Positions 1-10,401 of a stretch of 64,000 bases of DNA are shown here, in pieces (position 1 is the stretch's first letter; each line of letters begins with the position of its first letter). The position numbers and the translations under genes are program-made. The stretch comes from Tricholoma matsutake. Lineage: Eukaryota > Basidiomycota > Agaricomycetes > Agaricales > Tricholomataceae. The notes under the pieces were generated by a model, which was not told the origin of the DNA, did no database searches, and saw only the letters and a program-made list of their open reading frames with translations. The stretch spans positions 3,534,001-3,598,000 of the forward strand of contig AP026543.1 in assembly GCA_026075535.2 (NCBI GenBank). The letters run 5' to 3'.

Positions 1-1
1 C

Positions 2-883
2 CTGGTAGATTCTCCTTCCGCTCTCCGTTCATTTGAGGAGTCAAATGGTGTGCAAGCGGTAGTGAAGATTTTGAAAAGAGCAGGTACTCCACGAGAAGTT
101 AGGTCAGTCGACCAGTAGCCCTCCACGTTGCCCACAGAATGAACCATTCTTTCTAGGATGAAATGTCTCGAGTTTCTTTACTTTTATCTTCTTGATGAAA
201 CCTCATCATCCCGCGATGGACCTCAACTAGAAACCATCCCTGTGCCAAAGACTCCTCCACCGACAGCACCTTCCACCCCACACCATATCTTCAAGCGGTC
301 GTCATCTAGCAAATCCCTATACCCTTCGTCACGATACCCCTCGACATCATCATTAGTGTCGGGGTCGTCTACATCCTCACGTTCGACATCAGGCAGCTCC
401 TCGCAATCTTTATCCTCCACATCATCCAACACCACACTATCCTCCATCGCCTCGTCACCCGAGAAACCGTACCCGATACCACCACCGAAGACGCCTCCAA
501 ATTTGCCTCGGGCTCTGGGACGCCCATCACATCTACAGTTGCAACCACGGTCGTTAATGATGTTGAGGAAAGATGTCGAATATACACCACTCAGTCCCAA
601 GAAACCGCAGACGACACGGTTGGGAGTGAGTGGGTCTTCATCACGGTACATCTCAAGGTCGAGGTTGGCATCTGAATCAGAAGATGATAGTCAGCAGTGG
701 AGTCAGATGTCGCATAATGATAATCTGGAGAATACAGATGTAGAAGAACATCAAAAGCTCCGTCCGCGGCAGGAGCACATTAGAACAACGGAGGAGAAAA
801 AGGAACTGCTAGGAACTATGCTAGGAAATGTAGATGCACTGGTGGAGGGCGTCAGAAGAGCAGGGATATGGGGGCTGGGGTAG
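2..883 (+). CDS. Cdc14-like septation initiation network component, 3' part
   Basis: Partial gene entering from the left edge. I read exon 2-102, an intron 103-156 (GT...TAG, 54 nt) and exon 157-883 with a TAG stop. The joined protein runs through EESNGVQAVVKILKRAG and then VRMKCLEFLYFYLLDET, which resembles the fungal Cdc14 family (the SIN component, not the phosphatase), where a helical N-terminal domain precedes a disordered tail. The rest is a Ser/Pro-rich tail of about 200 residues with many TPP and SP sites, typical of phospho-regulated septation proteins, and ends in a short acidic/hydrophobic helix (LLGTMLGNVDALVEGVRRAG). In fission yeast Cdc14 binds the kinase Sid1 at the spindle pole; that role here is inferred from family resemblance. 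The start codon lies outside the window. It converges with COA3, with 143 bp between the stops. Confidence 0.68.
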
Positions 884-1026
884 GCAACGAAGTGTATATT
901 CGACTGTGATGATCTAGGGATATCCATTGGCTGATCGCACCTATGAATAGCACGCAGGCTTGAGAGATGAACAGCGTAGTAGTATTTCTGAACAAATCCA
1001 TAACAGAGATGCACCTCACTTCCATG

Positions 1027-1566
1027 TTATACCCGCATCATCATTTTCCCAATATTATCCACTGGTGGCGCACCCCATATTAATGTTTTCCGTTGTGGAT
1101 CCAACAGCCACGGATATCGACTGTCCAGCCGTTGTAGCAACCCTCTCGCTGGTGCAATAGGAACAGATGGCGTCACTGCAGCATTCGACGAAGCAAACGC
1201 TGAGGACTTCGATGGCACAGCAACGGCCTCCTTCTCTTCTTTCATGCTCAACATCGCCAGCCGCTGCTGTTGCTGTTGTAGTTGCTGCTGTTGTTGTTGC
1301 TCCATCACTTCGGCATCAACATCGTCAAAGACGTCTTGTTTGACAGCGCTTATCGAGTAAGCCCATATGCCGACTGCAAACGCGCCCAGCGCTAGGCCTG
1401 TCACGGCGTTTTTGAGGCGGTAGGGCTCGCGTGCACGTTTGAGCCCTGGGGACATCATCTATGGGGATTACAGTCAATACAAACAGGAAAATAAGGACTA
1501 GAGGCATACCCCGCTCTTCGGACGATATGAATCATAGACAGTCTTTCTGTCGATATATTGCGACAT
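1027..1566 (-). CDS. COA3: Cytochrome c oxidase assembly factor 3 (Coa3)
   Basis: Two exons on the minus strand: 1566-1510 (MSQYIDRKTVYDSYRPKSG) and 1458-1027, separated by a 51-nt GT-AG intron, giving 162 residues. The segment MMSPGLKRAREPYRLKNA followed by a single transmembrane helix (GLALGAFAVGIWAYSISAV) and QDVFDDVD is the Coa3 signature. Coa3 is a small mitochondrial inner-membrane protein that stabilises newly made Cox1 with Cox14 during complex IV assembly. The open part of exon 2 has its own ATG, but the upstream exon restores the family's usual N-terminus before the helix. Unusual: a Q-rich tract (12 Q/L residues from CAG/CAA codons) and a longer C-terminal tail than in yeast follow the conserved core. 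Confidence 0.85.
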
Positions 1567-1813
1567 TGTATGAACAAGTCGTTTGACCTCATTCACGTGA
1601 TTTGAAGGGACCCGAGGTTGCGGAAGTTGCCGTAATTACGTGACCTCTGAGTCCGATGTGGGATGTGTTGAGAGGGATCTTGGAGTCGCCACCCTGAAGG
1701 CCACGTCGAGGAGTGCCGGCGCTTACTTTGACGAGTCTCTAGGAATCCGTTCTCTATCATAACTCCGAGTTACTGCGGTAAGGACCATCTAGAATTTGAC
1801 TGCAGGCGATGGA

Positions 1814-1821
1814 TATAAATA
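1814..1821 (+). promoter_or_regulatory. TATA box of the small secreted-protein gene
   Basis: TATAAATA lies 110 bp upstream of the ATG at 1931. A likely 5'UTR intron (1876-1928, GTATGT...TATAG) lies between, so the spliced leader would be short. Confidence 0.45.
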
Positions 1822-1930
1822 TGGCTTACCCCCACGACCCACTCTAACCCGCACTGGTCCCCAACGAATTGGCTGGTATGTCTGACCTCGCTTCATCGCA
1901 CCTTGACACAGGCCTGACACGCGTATAGCA

Positions 1931-2267
1931 ATGTTCTATTCACTGTTCACCGTTATTTCAGTCGCGGTGACCGCCGCTTCGGCTTTGTATGTTACAATCC
2001 CTTTCTATACCTCCACGGTCTAATTTTTTTCATCTTTCTCTCTCTACCTACAGTAAACTTGGCACCATGTATGTCCAGTCTAAATAGGCAATCGCAAATA
2101 ATTTAACCCATGGCAGCACTGGCTCTCTCGTTCCCGACGACGTCACCATACGACTTGACGTCCAGGAACCAGCGGCGTAAGTCAATTCATTCCTCGTGAA
2201 CTTTTTCTGGCGGATGGTTTACTTGGTCTGCAGTGCTGGCTTCCTCATCCCTGCTTCATCTGCCTGA
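1931..2267 (+). CDS. Small secreted protein, 54 aa, with a 15-nt microexon
   Basis: Four exons join in frame: 1931-1986, 2054-2068 (15 nt), 2117-2176 and 2234-2267 (TGA). All three introns have GT-AG ends with good donors (GTATGT, GTATGT, GTAAGT). The product begins MFYSLFTVISVAVTAASAF, a clear signal peptide with a hydrophobic core and A-x-A type cleavage context, leaving a mature peptide of about 36 residues without cysteines (KLGTITGSLVPDDVTIRLD and a short tail). No single reading frame is long enough to be noticed without splicing. A TATA box, a probable 5'UTR intron and an AATAAA-like signal at 2365-2370 support a real transcription unit. I do not recognise a family; the function is unknown, and a chance splice model remains possible. 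Confidence 0.45.
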
Positions 2268-3054
2268 AATGCCTCGCACAAAATATCTCGCTGCATTGAT
2301 GAAAATCATGTACACATTTCAGCTCTCGTTCGAGTTGTTTGCTGTCCATCATCTCAAGTTGGAAAATAAAGGGCCCTAGTCCGTAGTGTCTGGCGATTAT
2401 GATACCATACGATACATAACCAACCTTTCTTCCCAAACAAAGTCCAGTACTCAGCAATAATGATGTGTCGCAAAGCAAACTGATGGAAACATTAACTTTT
2501 CAGCAGAGCTAAGCTAGCCCAAGGCAGACAGTGACGTCTCCATCCTTGAAGCTTGAAGCTTGAAAGCTCAAGTAAGCGGTGGCCATTATATGCACAAAGA
2601 TGCCAATGTAACTCGTATTCAAGGTAACTAAACAACAATGGAGGTATAATTAATACATGTTTCTGTCATGGTTTGGCTAAACCGTCAAAGCCACATAGTA
2701 GCGTACGGCAGGCGCGGAATATGACAACGCACGCACCACTGCGTCAAGCCAACCACGCCCAAATCAACACCGAGATGGACTCGAACGCGAGTGACGAGCT
2801 GTGGTTGCGGCTCATTCTCGTGAGCACCCCGAAGGGCGCCTCGCTCCGTCAACCAGAAATACGAACGCCATGAGATGAGTGAACAACTGCGACGCTTCAG
2901 AGGTTGAATGCGGACACTTGGAGTGAAAACGAAAATTTTCTGGCGCTTATATCAAAAAAGCGGGGTTTGAATTTCAAAATTAGAACCCCGCTTTAAGGCC
3001 CTGGGAATTTTTATTTTGGGGTTACGGTGATTGACCTCGAACAACCATCGTGCA
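2268..3054. other. Intergenic, no supported gene; contains a short hairpin
   Basis: No frame here shows conserved motifs. The open frame at 2673-2873 has neither domain nor splice support. An 11-bp perfect inverted repeat (2957-2967 and 2984-2994, arms AAAGCGGGGTT and AACCCCGCTTT, 16-nt loop) lies about 60 bp upstream of the SPC19 start and could be a promoter hairpin or a very small inverted-repeat remnant. Confidence 0.5.
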
Positions 3055-3824
3055 ATGTCGCGTCTATCGCGTGCCAATTTGAAAGCAAGAGAGTCTGTGT
3101 TTGCAGGGGGACCAGAACTATATCGCGGTGATATTCAAGCCATCTGCCCACCCCACTTGGAGGAATGTGTGATGGCAATGGAAGATTGTTGTGAGGAGGT
3201 GCGAACCAGGTTCCTATGCCGATTGCGTTGTCCACATCTTAAGGCCTACAAGGCATACGAGGCTCAAGAACTTCTTCGTAACGGAACACGCGATCTTCCA
3301 AGGATGAAGAAAATTCTGGAAAATCAACGAGTGCGATATCTGGTTTGTTGCCCAGCAAGCCGTCTCAATTTTGTGTGTGCCAGGTATTTCTGCTAGTCAA
3401 CGAGAGTACAGTCAAAAAATATCAGGCCGACATCGCGGATGAGATAGAACCATCGATCAGTGAACTCATTGAACGCGCCGAACAGGGACTCAAGGCATTG
3501 GAAAAGAAGGAGAGCGCTCTACAAGCGAAGGTATAGCCCATTTATGTGCTATATCTCCTGTGTGCTCACGCACTACATAAGGTCGAATCCGCGCAGCTGA
3601 GAGCCAACATGGGGACCACTGCACAGAAAATGGAGGCACGTCGTCTGAAGACGCTCACTAAACAGCGTGAAAAACTAGAAGAGGAGGTGAAAACCTTGGA
3701 AGCAGAGGTCGTGGCACTGGTAGCGTATACTTTTCTATCCGTCTTTCCATACTCTTAAGATCCCTGACAGGAACTCGATGTCTTGAATCAGGGCGGTTCG
3801 TTCCCCATCTCGTCACATCGTTAA
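3055..3824 (+). CDS. SPC19: DASH/Dam1 complex subunit Spc19
   Basis: Four exons: 3055-3342, 3384-3530, 3582-3719 and 3771-3824, all phase 0, giving 208 residues. The start is the ATG at 3055 (MSRLSRANLKARESVF). The protein has the Spc19 layout: an N-terminal helix with CPPHLEECVMAMEDCCEE, a middle section ENQRVRYLVFLLVNESTV, then the conserved IADEIEPSISELIERAEQ and a long coiled coil (GLKALEKKESALQAKVESAQ, KMEARRLKTLTKQREKLEEE). Spc19 is part of the decameric DASH complex that forms rings on microtubules and links kinetochores to spindle ends. Its 3' end faces the gamma-tubulin-complex gene, another spindle component. Confidence 0.75.
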
Positions 3825-4482
3825 CCGCTTGCAGACTCATGACTTGTCTCGGATCAACGACCTGGCTACACACGCATCGCTTGGACTATGGTTTAGTTTG
3901 CTTCCTGAATACCCTTTACTTGATATATCCCTGGTCTCTGTCAAGAGGAACCATGAACGATATTGCTAAATCTCGGAGCCCATTTTCCCTCGATGTTTTT
4001 CCTTCCTGTTTTACCCGCCGGAAGCGGGCGCTTTGAAGTTCGCACAGCCGTGGGGAAAGGCGAACAGTCTACATATAGGTTGGTTGATATTGAAATTAAT
4101 GGTCTAGCACTTGTGATCTGTGGCCTCGGAGCGAAAATTGAACATCAAGTCCATTCTTGCATGACACCGGTGGAACACTGTCTGGCGTACTTTAGCTGGT
4201 TACGAACGCGATATATCATTCTTTGCCGCACAAAAACGTTGGTTTGGAAAGCCACAAGGACGAAAGGAGTTCGTGGAGAATCAATATATTCGTGTGCCTC
4301 CACTGCTGGTGATAAGGGCCCGCTCGCTCGAGAAATTGCAAATGGTTTTCCCCACGGAGGCTTGGTTGAATCGACATTAAATGACCGTTGGTGCCGTTCA
4401 ACAAGAGCGTAATTCTCTCGCAGACTTTGGATATCGCGAGTCCGTGCCAGATGCGAGGATTTACACACGCAACAAGCGGGGA
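3825..4482. other. Intergenic between convergent SPC19 and GCP5-like genes
   Basis: 658 bp where both neighbours end. A frame open from about 3787 to 3969 reads THDLSRINDLATHASLGL and LLPEYPLLDISLVS. It looks protein-like but has no ATG and no splice connection that keeps frame, and I could not assign it. The longer open frames at 3963-4412 (+) and 4145-4468 (-) show no motifs. I call no gene. Confidence 0.4.
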
Positions 4483-7400
4483 TTAGTTATCCCAATCTTC
4501 AAGCGCAAATGCAAGAACACCAAATGTGGGAGCAGCCTCACTGCCACCCCCAGCCAAACTTTCGACCCCTCTTCGTAAGAACCGAACCAGGCCATCGAGT
4601 TCCAACGACATTTTATCCATCCGAGTAGTCATTCCCTCTTCGGCGTACGACACTGATGCACTTAATGAAAATGAGGGCTCTGGTGCATCTTTGACATCCA
4701 CATCAAAGTCATCTTCATCTTCATCTGAGCTATCCAGGGAACCTTGCAGAGATTGCACAAAGCCAATGACATTCTTCCGTTGTCGTCGTTGACGGCGGCT
4801 ACGATGGCCTCTTATTGATATCGATTGACGAGACACGTCGTGTGTTATGGTAGTATCACCTGCAAAAGTCACGAAGAAATCGGTGAAATGAAGGGCCAGG
4901 TCTAGAATGGAGAGGATGGCCCTGTGAAGAGAAGATGTCTGCATGGGCTTGTTAAAGACCTCGTAGCGGGGATATATATTATCACGTACATTTGGTTTCA
5001 GCAGGCAGCGTCCTTGAATTTTATCTAAGCTGCTTTAGTGATCAGATGGGAAGCTGTCGTTCGCAGGTATTGGGCGCTTACTGGTCATCATGAAGTTGAA
5101 TCATCTCATCAAGGGACTTTGCCGCTCGGAATGCTTCATGGAATTTAAGGACTTGGGTATGGATCACCTATGTGATGTCAGACGAGGCCATCTGTAATCA
5201 ACTTGAAAATTCTCACATATGTCGTTAGAAAATTCAGAAGCGTACTGAAAGAAGTGTCAGTACATCCTCCCCTCGAGGGAAAACCACAACTGACTTTATG
5301 AACCAGCTCAACCGACTTCTCATCGCATAGAACACCTTCAGCTCAGCCCTCAGAGTCTTCGCCCTTGCCTCACCCCTGACAAGTACCCTCTCCAACACGC
5401 TCTTTGCTCTTCGAATCTGTAACAGGAATGCAAAGATCTCCGCATACACACGGATTGTCGCCGGCTGGAAGATATACGTCAGCGGAAAGGGCACAGCATA
5501 CTCCACCAACAGCCCATCGATGGCTTTCACTGTCCTGTGGATGGTCTTGTCCTTGTCCTTGCTACCGCGGTATGACAGGCGGACAAGCGATGTCTGTACC
5601 CATTCCTTAGCACCAGCGTTTGTGCTGGCTTCAACTACGTCCCGGAAAGCTGTGTTGAGGAAATGAAAATCGCTCCATGTCTGCTGAGCGTCCATCTACA
5701 TAGGGTAACATTGTCAACGGATGTTGCACGCAGAACGAACGCAAAAATCGCACCTTAGCGAAAAGGACATCCACAAAATGGCTGATCGTATCTCCTCTTC
5801 TCATGAGGAATAAGTCTTCGATACTTGCAAGATGAGTCCGTAATGCGCATTCGTCCACCAGAACTTGAGCCAGGAGTGCTCCAGCAACATCACACTGTGG
5901 CAAGAGCCTGTCATAGATCAATCGCGAAAGCGTGTCGATGGAAACAGCGAACAAATTATTTCCCTCTGCTGCTCGATTCAGCTGTTCGGCAGAAGGCGGC
6001 GACGAAGGGGATATCGATAGTCCAACCAACATTCCAAATGTTTGCCAATTAGATACCGCAGAGGAAGGCGAGGGAGGTACTCCAAGTGCTCTTAACAACC
6101 CCACAGCCTTCCCAGCACCCAAAACAGGTTCAGCAACATGCTCCAAAATCTGCGGTATCGTCTTCCGCCTCCTTTCTCCAGTTGTCCCATCCTCATCAAA
6201 AACTACGCTCTCCCTCAATGCATACCCCTCCTTCCAAAACTCCGGATCCAGCAGACCCATTCCCATCATCCCGAGACCGAGTCCACTTCCCTGAATGAAA
6301 AACTCGTCTTCCAGCTCCTCCGCACCCCCACTCGTCCCTACTCCCATGCCCATGCCCAGCCCCATGCCGTCCCGGAGCCACTTCCCGATCATGGCCCATA
6401 TCGGCTCCACAGTCCTTACAAACACACGCATGAGAGCCTCGCTCGTCACCTTCTCCTGCCGCTCCAGGTGCCTCTGTGCTTTTTCAAAAAGCTTATCCAG
6501 GAGCATAGTGCTGAGTAGCGCTGCAGACCTAGCCCTTGCGGCATTGGTGCTAGAAGAGGGGTATACCTCCTTCAGAACATCTAGAAGGACCTCGAAAGTC
6601 CCATCAAACGCATCCTGGACGTCCTTCTCCGTACCAAGGAGGCTGATCACAAGCGGCTGCATATCATCATTCGCGTCGATAACGCCGGCCCCGCCCCATG
6701 CCCTACACATTGCCTCCTCTCTTGCTGCACACCAGGTGTCCAGCGCCCTGATCTCGGCATCAACAGCATCTGCGAACGCCTCAAGCGTTCGGGTGGGCTG
6801 ACTCTTCCCGCCCCAGTATTGTGGCTGAACTGTGTATCGACTCCGCGTCTGTTCGAAGACATCTGCAACGAACCGTCTTAAACGTTGGAGTGTTGTTGCT
6901 GAATGTGCTAGGGATGATAGCATGGAGGCTTGCGAGGTGAGTGAGAGGTGTCGCAGGCTTGGTGTCACTTTGGTCATCTGGAGGAAGGATCAGAAAGTGT
7001 CACTTATACTTGTAATACTAGACTTGCGATATAACTGCCCTCAGCATTCTCGTCATCTTTCCATTGCAGCATGATATTTTTCCGCCCTTGAAGTGCCATC
7101 AGCACCTCTCTCACTGCATCTTCTTCATTTATGTATTTCTATCAAAACAAATTACAGTAGGTTCAAGGCACTAAAAATCACATTTGTGCATACCTCACGC
7201 TGGACAAGAAAATCGAGGTTGATACTGGTGGAGCGCGTCTTTTCACCTGGGGGACGTAAAATGGTACGGAGGGCTGGTCCTGAATATGAAACGTCATCAG
7301 AATAAATGGGCAAAAGACTAGAAGTGGCAATCACCAACCTAGTGTCGACACATCACCCATGTTAAACACTTTCTTCTCGACGGTACCATCTCCCTTCCAT

Positions 7401-8512
7401 GTCTCCCTCCAGTATTGCTTCTCCTGCAATGCCTCGAACTCCTTCCGATGCCCATAAGTATGCGGCGGATGTTTATATGTGCTCCTTCCTCCGCCCAATG
7501 CAGACAGGGGCATGTCCTGCTCTCTATCCGGGCCTGAAGCTATATCTCCAACATCATCATCGGTTTCTTCGTCCAGCGCTAAATCCCCACTATTCAGAGG
7601 CGAGAGCGACGGCGTGCTCCAGCGACTATCCCAATCCAACCTCTGGCTCTCCTTCTCCCTATCATAGAATCCGCCCTTCTTATGCCTTTCTTCCTCCTCG
7701 TCAGAACGACGAACAAACCCCGGAGGGAGGCCGTATACACCTTCCCAGTGTTCGCCTTCAAATGGCTCCTCGGCGAGGATGGCTGCCCATGTTAGTGGGG
7801 CTGGAGGGGGGGTGAGATTAGCGCCGTTTTCAAGATAGAAGGAAGCGTGTTGAAGGGTGAGGGCAGAAGGAGTAGTGGATAGGCTGAGCTGGTGTTAAAT
7901 ATATAGAATCAGCACGCATTTTCGAAGCAGGGCGACGTACGAGGCATTGGAGGTGATCTGGAAGGCGGGATGCCTAACGGACGGTGATAGATATAAGACA
8001 AGGTTAGGAAAAGTGCGCATATACCTTTATCTCTTGATCTAGGTCGTGCGTTGCTTCTATTTGCGTTCGTAGTCTTTTGAAGCACGTTTCTAGGGCTTCG
8101 CTGAGTTGATCCCTCGAGTTTATCCGCGCCTTCAGGGCATGACTAGAGCATTGATTGTGATACAAGGCACGAGATGACGGAAAGAATTGTATGCGTACCC
8201 CAGAATCTGTTGATCGATTGCTTCCATGTCTACACTCACAGCTGCTGCTTTATTAGACTCCAGAGTATTCATGGCAGAAGCCACAGCCGCTCTAAATCTT
8301 GCACCTCCATCTTTCCCTTCGTCAAGCCCCGTTAGTTGAGTGACAAGGGTCTGACACAGTGAAAGAAGCCGCGAACTGCGTGCATGACGGATGGAGAGTC
8401 TTGAGTGCGGACGCGTGGATAGGCTTGACGTCGGTCTGTCGCGATAGACAGAAAGACTTGACGATGAGCGTGGAATGGAAAGTCCTGAGCTACTCGACGT
8501 CGATGGCTGCAT
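4483..8512 (-). CDS. Gamma-tubulin complex component, GCP5-like (Spc97/Spc98 family)
   Basis: Twelve exons on the minus strand join to 1,154 residues: 8512-8199, 8142-8025, 7973-7941, 7888-7339, 7279-7194, 7138-7010, 6977-5754, 5695-5295, 5244-5217, 5167-5082, 5029-4990, 4938-4483. Family marks are the N-terminal GRIP1-type segment (KYINEEDAVREVLMALQGRK), LRHLSLTSQASMLSSLAH, and the C-terminal GRIP2 signature FLTTYVIHTQVLKFHEAFRA, AKSLDEMIQLHDDH, GRCLLKPN. The size and the N-terminal extension fit GCP5 (fission yeast Mod21) rather than GCP2 or GCP3. It would act in the gamma-tubulin ring complex that nucleates microtubules. Intron 6 would be only 32 nt with donor GTATAAG (alternative donor GTATTA, 41 nt). 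A Gly/Met-rich insert (GMGLGMGMGVG and GLGLGMMGMG, around residues 614-650) is unusual and probably an exposed loop. Confidence 0.85.
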
Positions 8513-8895
8513 TCACGTCTGTCACGTGGATGTTCATGAGCGGGTTGTTTCTTTAGCAGCCCTTGTTACTTATCGGCTTCGCACTCGTTCATATTACAAT
8601 TCACAATAATTATTGCACCACGTTAACCACTGGAAGGAGTTTGATCTTCCTCTCAAGTTCTGTAGGGTATACACCACAGGTAACTGAAGAGGTGTATACC
8701 AATTAATGCACCATGTCAACTGTGGCAGGTGGGTCAGTTATAAATCACTGGCGACCGGCTAGTCTCAACTTCGTTGATTGCACAAGAACGATGTGGTGAT
8801 GGCAGTTCCCTGTCAATCTTTATTATAGATTGGATGCATGAGAGGTGAGAGTTGTCAATACCATTGTCCTTCTGAAGCAGTGCAACTAGGTAGTT
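8513..8895. other. Promoter region of the GCP5-like gene / 3' flank of MGM101
   Basis: 383 bp without coding signal. It contains a perfect 10-bp inverted repeat, GGTATACACC (8666-8675) and GGTGTATACC (8691-8700), separated by 15 nt and about 150 bp upstream of the GCP5-like ATG. This could be a dyad protein-binding site or a hairpin. Confidence 0.5.
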
Positions 8896-9958
8896 CTACT
8901 CCTGGTACGGATAGCTAAACTTCGGCTGATCTTTACGACGCCAAAGTTTTTTCCTACGAAATATTGTGATCAGGAAACGAGCGACGCGCGATGAGAACAG
9001 GAAAATACTTTTTTTTCGTCGGTAAGTGCTCGGCAAATAGCTCTATGCAGTACTTGGCTTTGAATTCACGGATAAAACGGGGATCCCTGGAGACCATAGC
9101 TTTAGAATAGAACACCGAGACATAATTTGAACTAACCAGAGCTCGCTAGCAATTCCTAGGTCTTTGCAGCACCGCATTAGGGCATTGCTCTTGCAAGCCT
9201 CTGTGGCCGTTGCAATCCCAGATGGGTCAAAATATTCCTGTTCTCCGCGCGAAATAGCGACCAATCTGAATAATGTTCGCAATTGGTGAACCTTCAGGAA
9301 AATCATAGTATAGAAATCAGTCATGCCTTCCTTGACAGACAAGCGCGTACTCCCGGCTAACAACCTTGGGATCGACCCGAGTCTCGGTACGAGGTGCGAG
9401 CCCCCATGCTCCAGGCCCAAATGCCTTGTTTAGGATACGGCGGTATTTAATCTCTGGGAGATAGATGAGACCGTCTGGAAAAATAGAATCCACGCCAATC
9501 AAACTCATTCAGCCACAATGAAACACAAACAACTCACCAGGTTTCATCTCAATATCCAGAGGGTCAATGGGGGCCTGCAAAACTTCCGCAATTTCTTTAG
9601 AAAACGCGACCGAAGACAACCCGTGATAACTCTTGGACCAGTCCTTCTGAAGCTCCTCGATTCCGTTCCCGTTCCCGATACTGATACCATTCAATTCCCC
9701 ATTCCCATTCTGAGCACCTTCAGCAAAACCTGCATTGGGCGAAGAACTGTTCGTTATGACATTTGCTCCATTTTCTGAAGTGCTTGAACCATTATCCGTT
9801 GTCGTGGAGGCGTTGGCTTTGGCAAATGATAGGGTGGGGAATTTGGCGGATGCTCTGCTTGGCAATCGAGGATGAGCCAGGGAGACGGTGTAGTTCCGAG
9901 AGAGATGAAATTGACGAGGACAAGCTCTAAGAGCCGTGGATAGCCATAGGCTTGCCAT
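8896..9958 (-). CDS. MGM101: Mitochondrial genome maintenance protein MGM101
   Basis: Five exons: 9958-9538, 9474-9327, 9265-9137, 9086-9009, 8953-8896, giving 277 residues (yeast Mgm101 has 269). I chose the ATG at 9958 ([20 protein letters not shown]), which gives an Arg-rich mitochondrial presequence. A Ser/Asn/Gly-rich linker follows, then the highly conserved core [75 protein letters not shown] and a basic C-terminus ([19 protein letters not shown]). Mgm101 is a Rad52-like single-strand annealing protein needed to maintain mtDNA. Intron 2 (9326-9266) begins GC rather than GT (AAG|GCATGA); protein conservation on both sides ([16 protein letters not shown]) leaves little alternative. Confidence 0.95.
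9266..9326 (-). other. Non-canonical GC-AG intron in MGM101
   Basis: The 61-nt intron starts GCATGA and ends TTATTCAG. Reading through gives a stop within three codons, while removal restores the conserved Mgm101 sequence in frame. Confidence 0.85.
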
Positions 9959-10401
9959 TGTCACTGCAAAACACAGCGACTGACTTCGCGTCACTACTGT
10001 CACTACATGTCGCGGTGGTCACACTGAGTAAAGTCACACCACGTTGTTCCATACTCTGCCGTAAGCTGCAGCTCCACGAGCTTGCTTCGAACCACCACAT
10101 TGTCCATTGACAAGGTTAACACTGGTACTAATGTCACCTCCCATAGGTACAAACGGCTGCGACTCATGCTCACTGTGTGAGATCAAGTTCATCCTTGATG
10201 TGCATCATGGCGACGGTTCGGCCTTCGCGTGAGTGATAGATACGTATAGAACCATGGAATATGGAGTGGGCCTGTCGAAGATCAGCCGGCATTTGACCGG
10301 ACCGATGGAGCAGTTGAGAAGGCGGTTAGGACCATATGGCATAAAGGCTTGCCACGGGTCAGTTTTGTCTGAGCACTTCCTTGGCGCTCTGACTATCTGC
10401 A
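9959..10401. promoter_or_regulatory. Divergent promoter between MGM101 and acyl-CoA ligase 1
   Basis: 443 bp between divergent starts, with no coding signal. The segment 10281-10305 (ATCAGCCGGCATTTGACCGG then ACCGA) is closely repeated at 14924-14948, about 100 bp upstream of the second ligase gene. The core is a spaced CCGG dyad. Conservation between the duplicates, while much of the rest diverged, makes it a candidate regulatory site. Confidence 0.5.

Noticed and set aside
158..883. Treating the plus-strand frame as starting at its own ATG at 158
   Set aside because: The upstream exon 2-102 continues the conserved Cdc14-like sequence in frame through a good intron, so 158 is internal.
3787..3969. 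Protein-like frame containing THDLSRINDLATHASLG downstream of SPC19
   Set aside because: No ATG and no intron joins it in frame to SPC19 or anything else; recorded only as intergenic.
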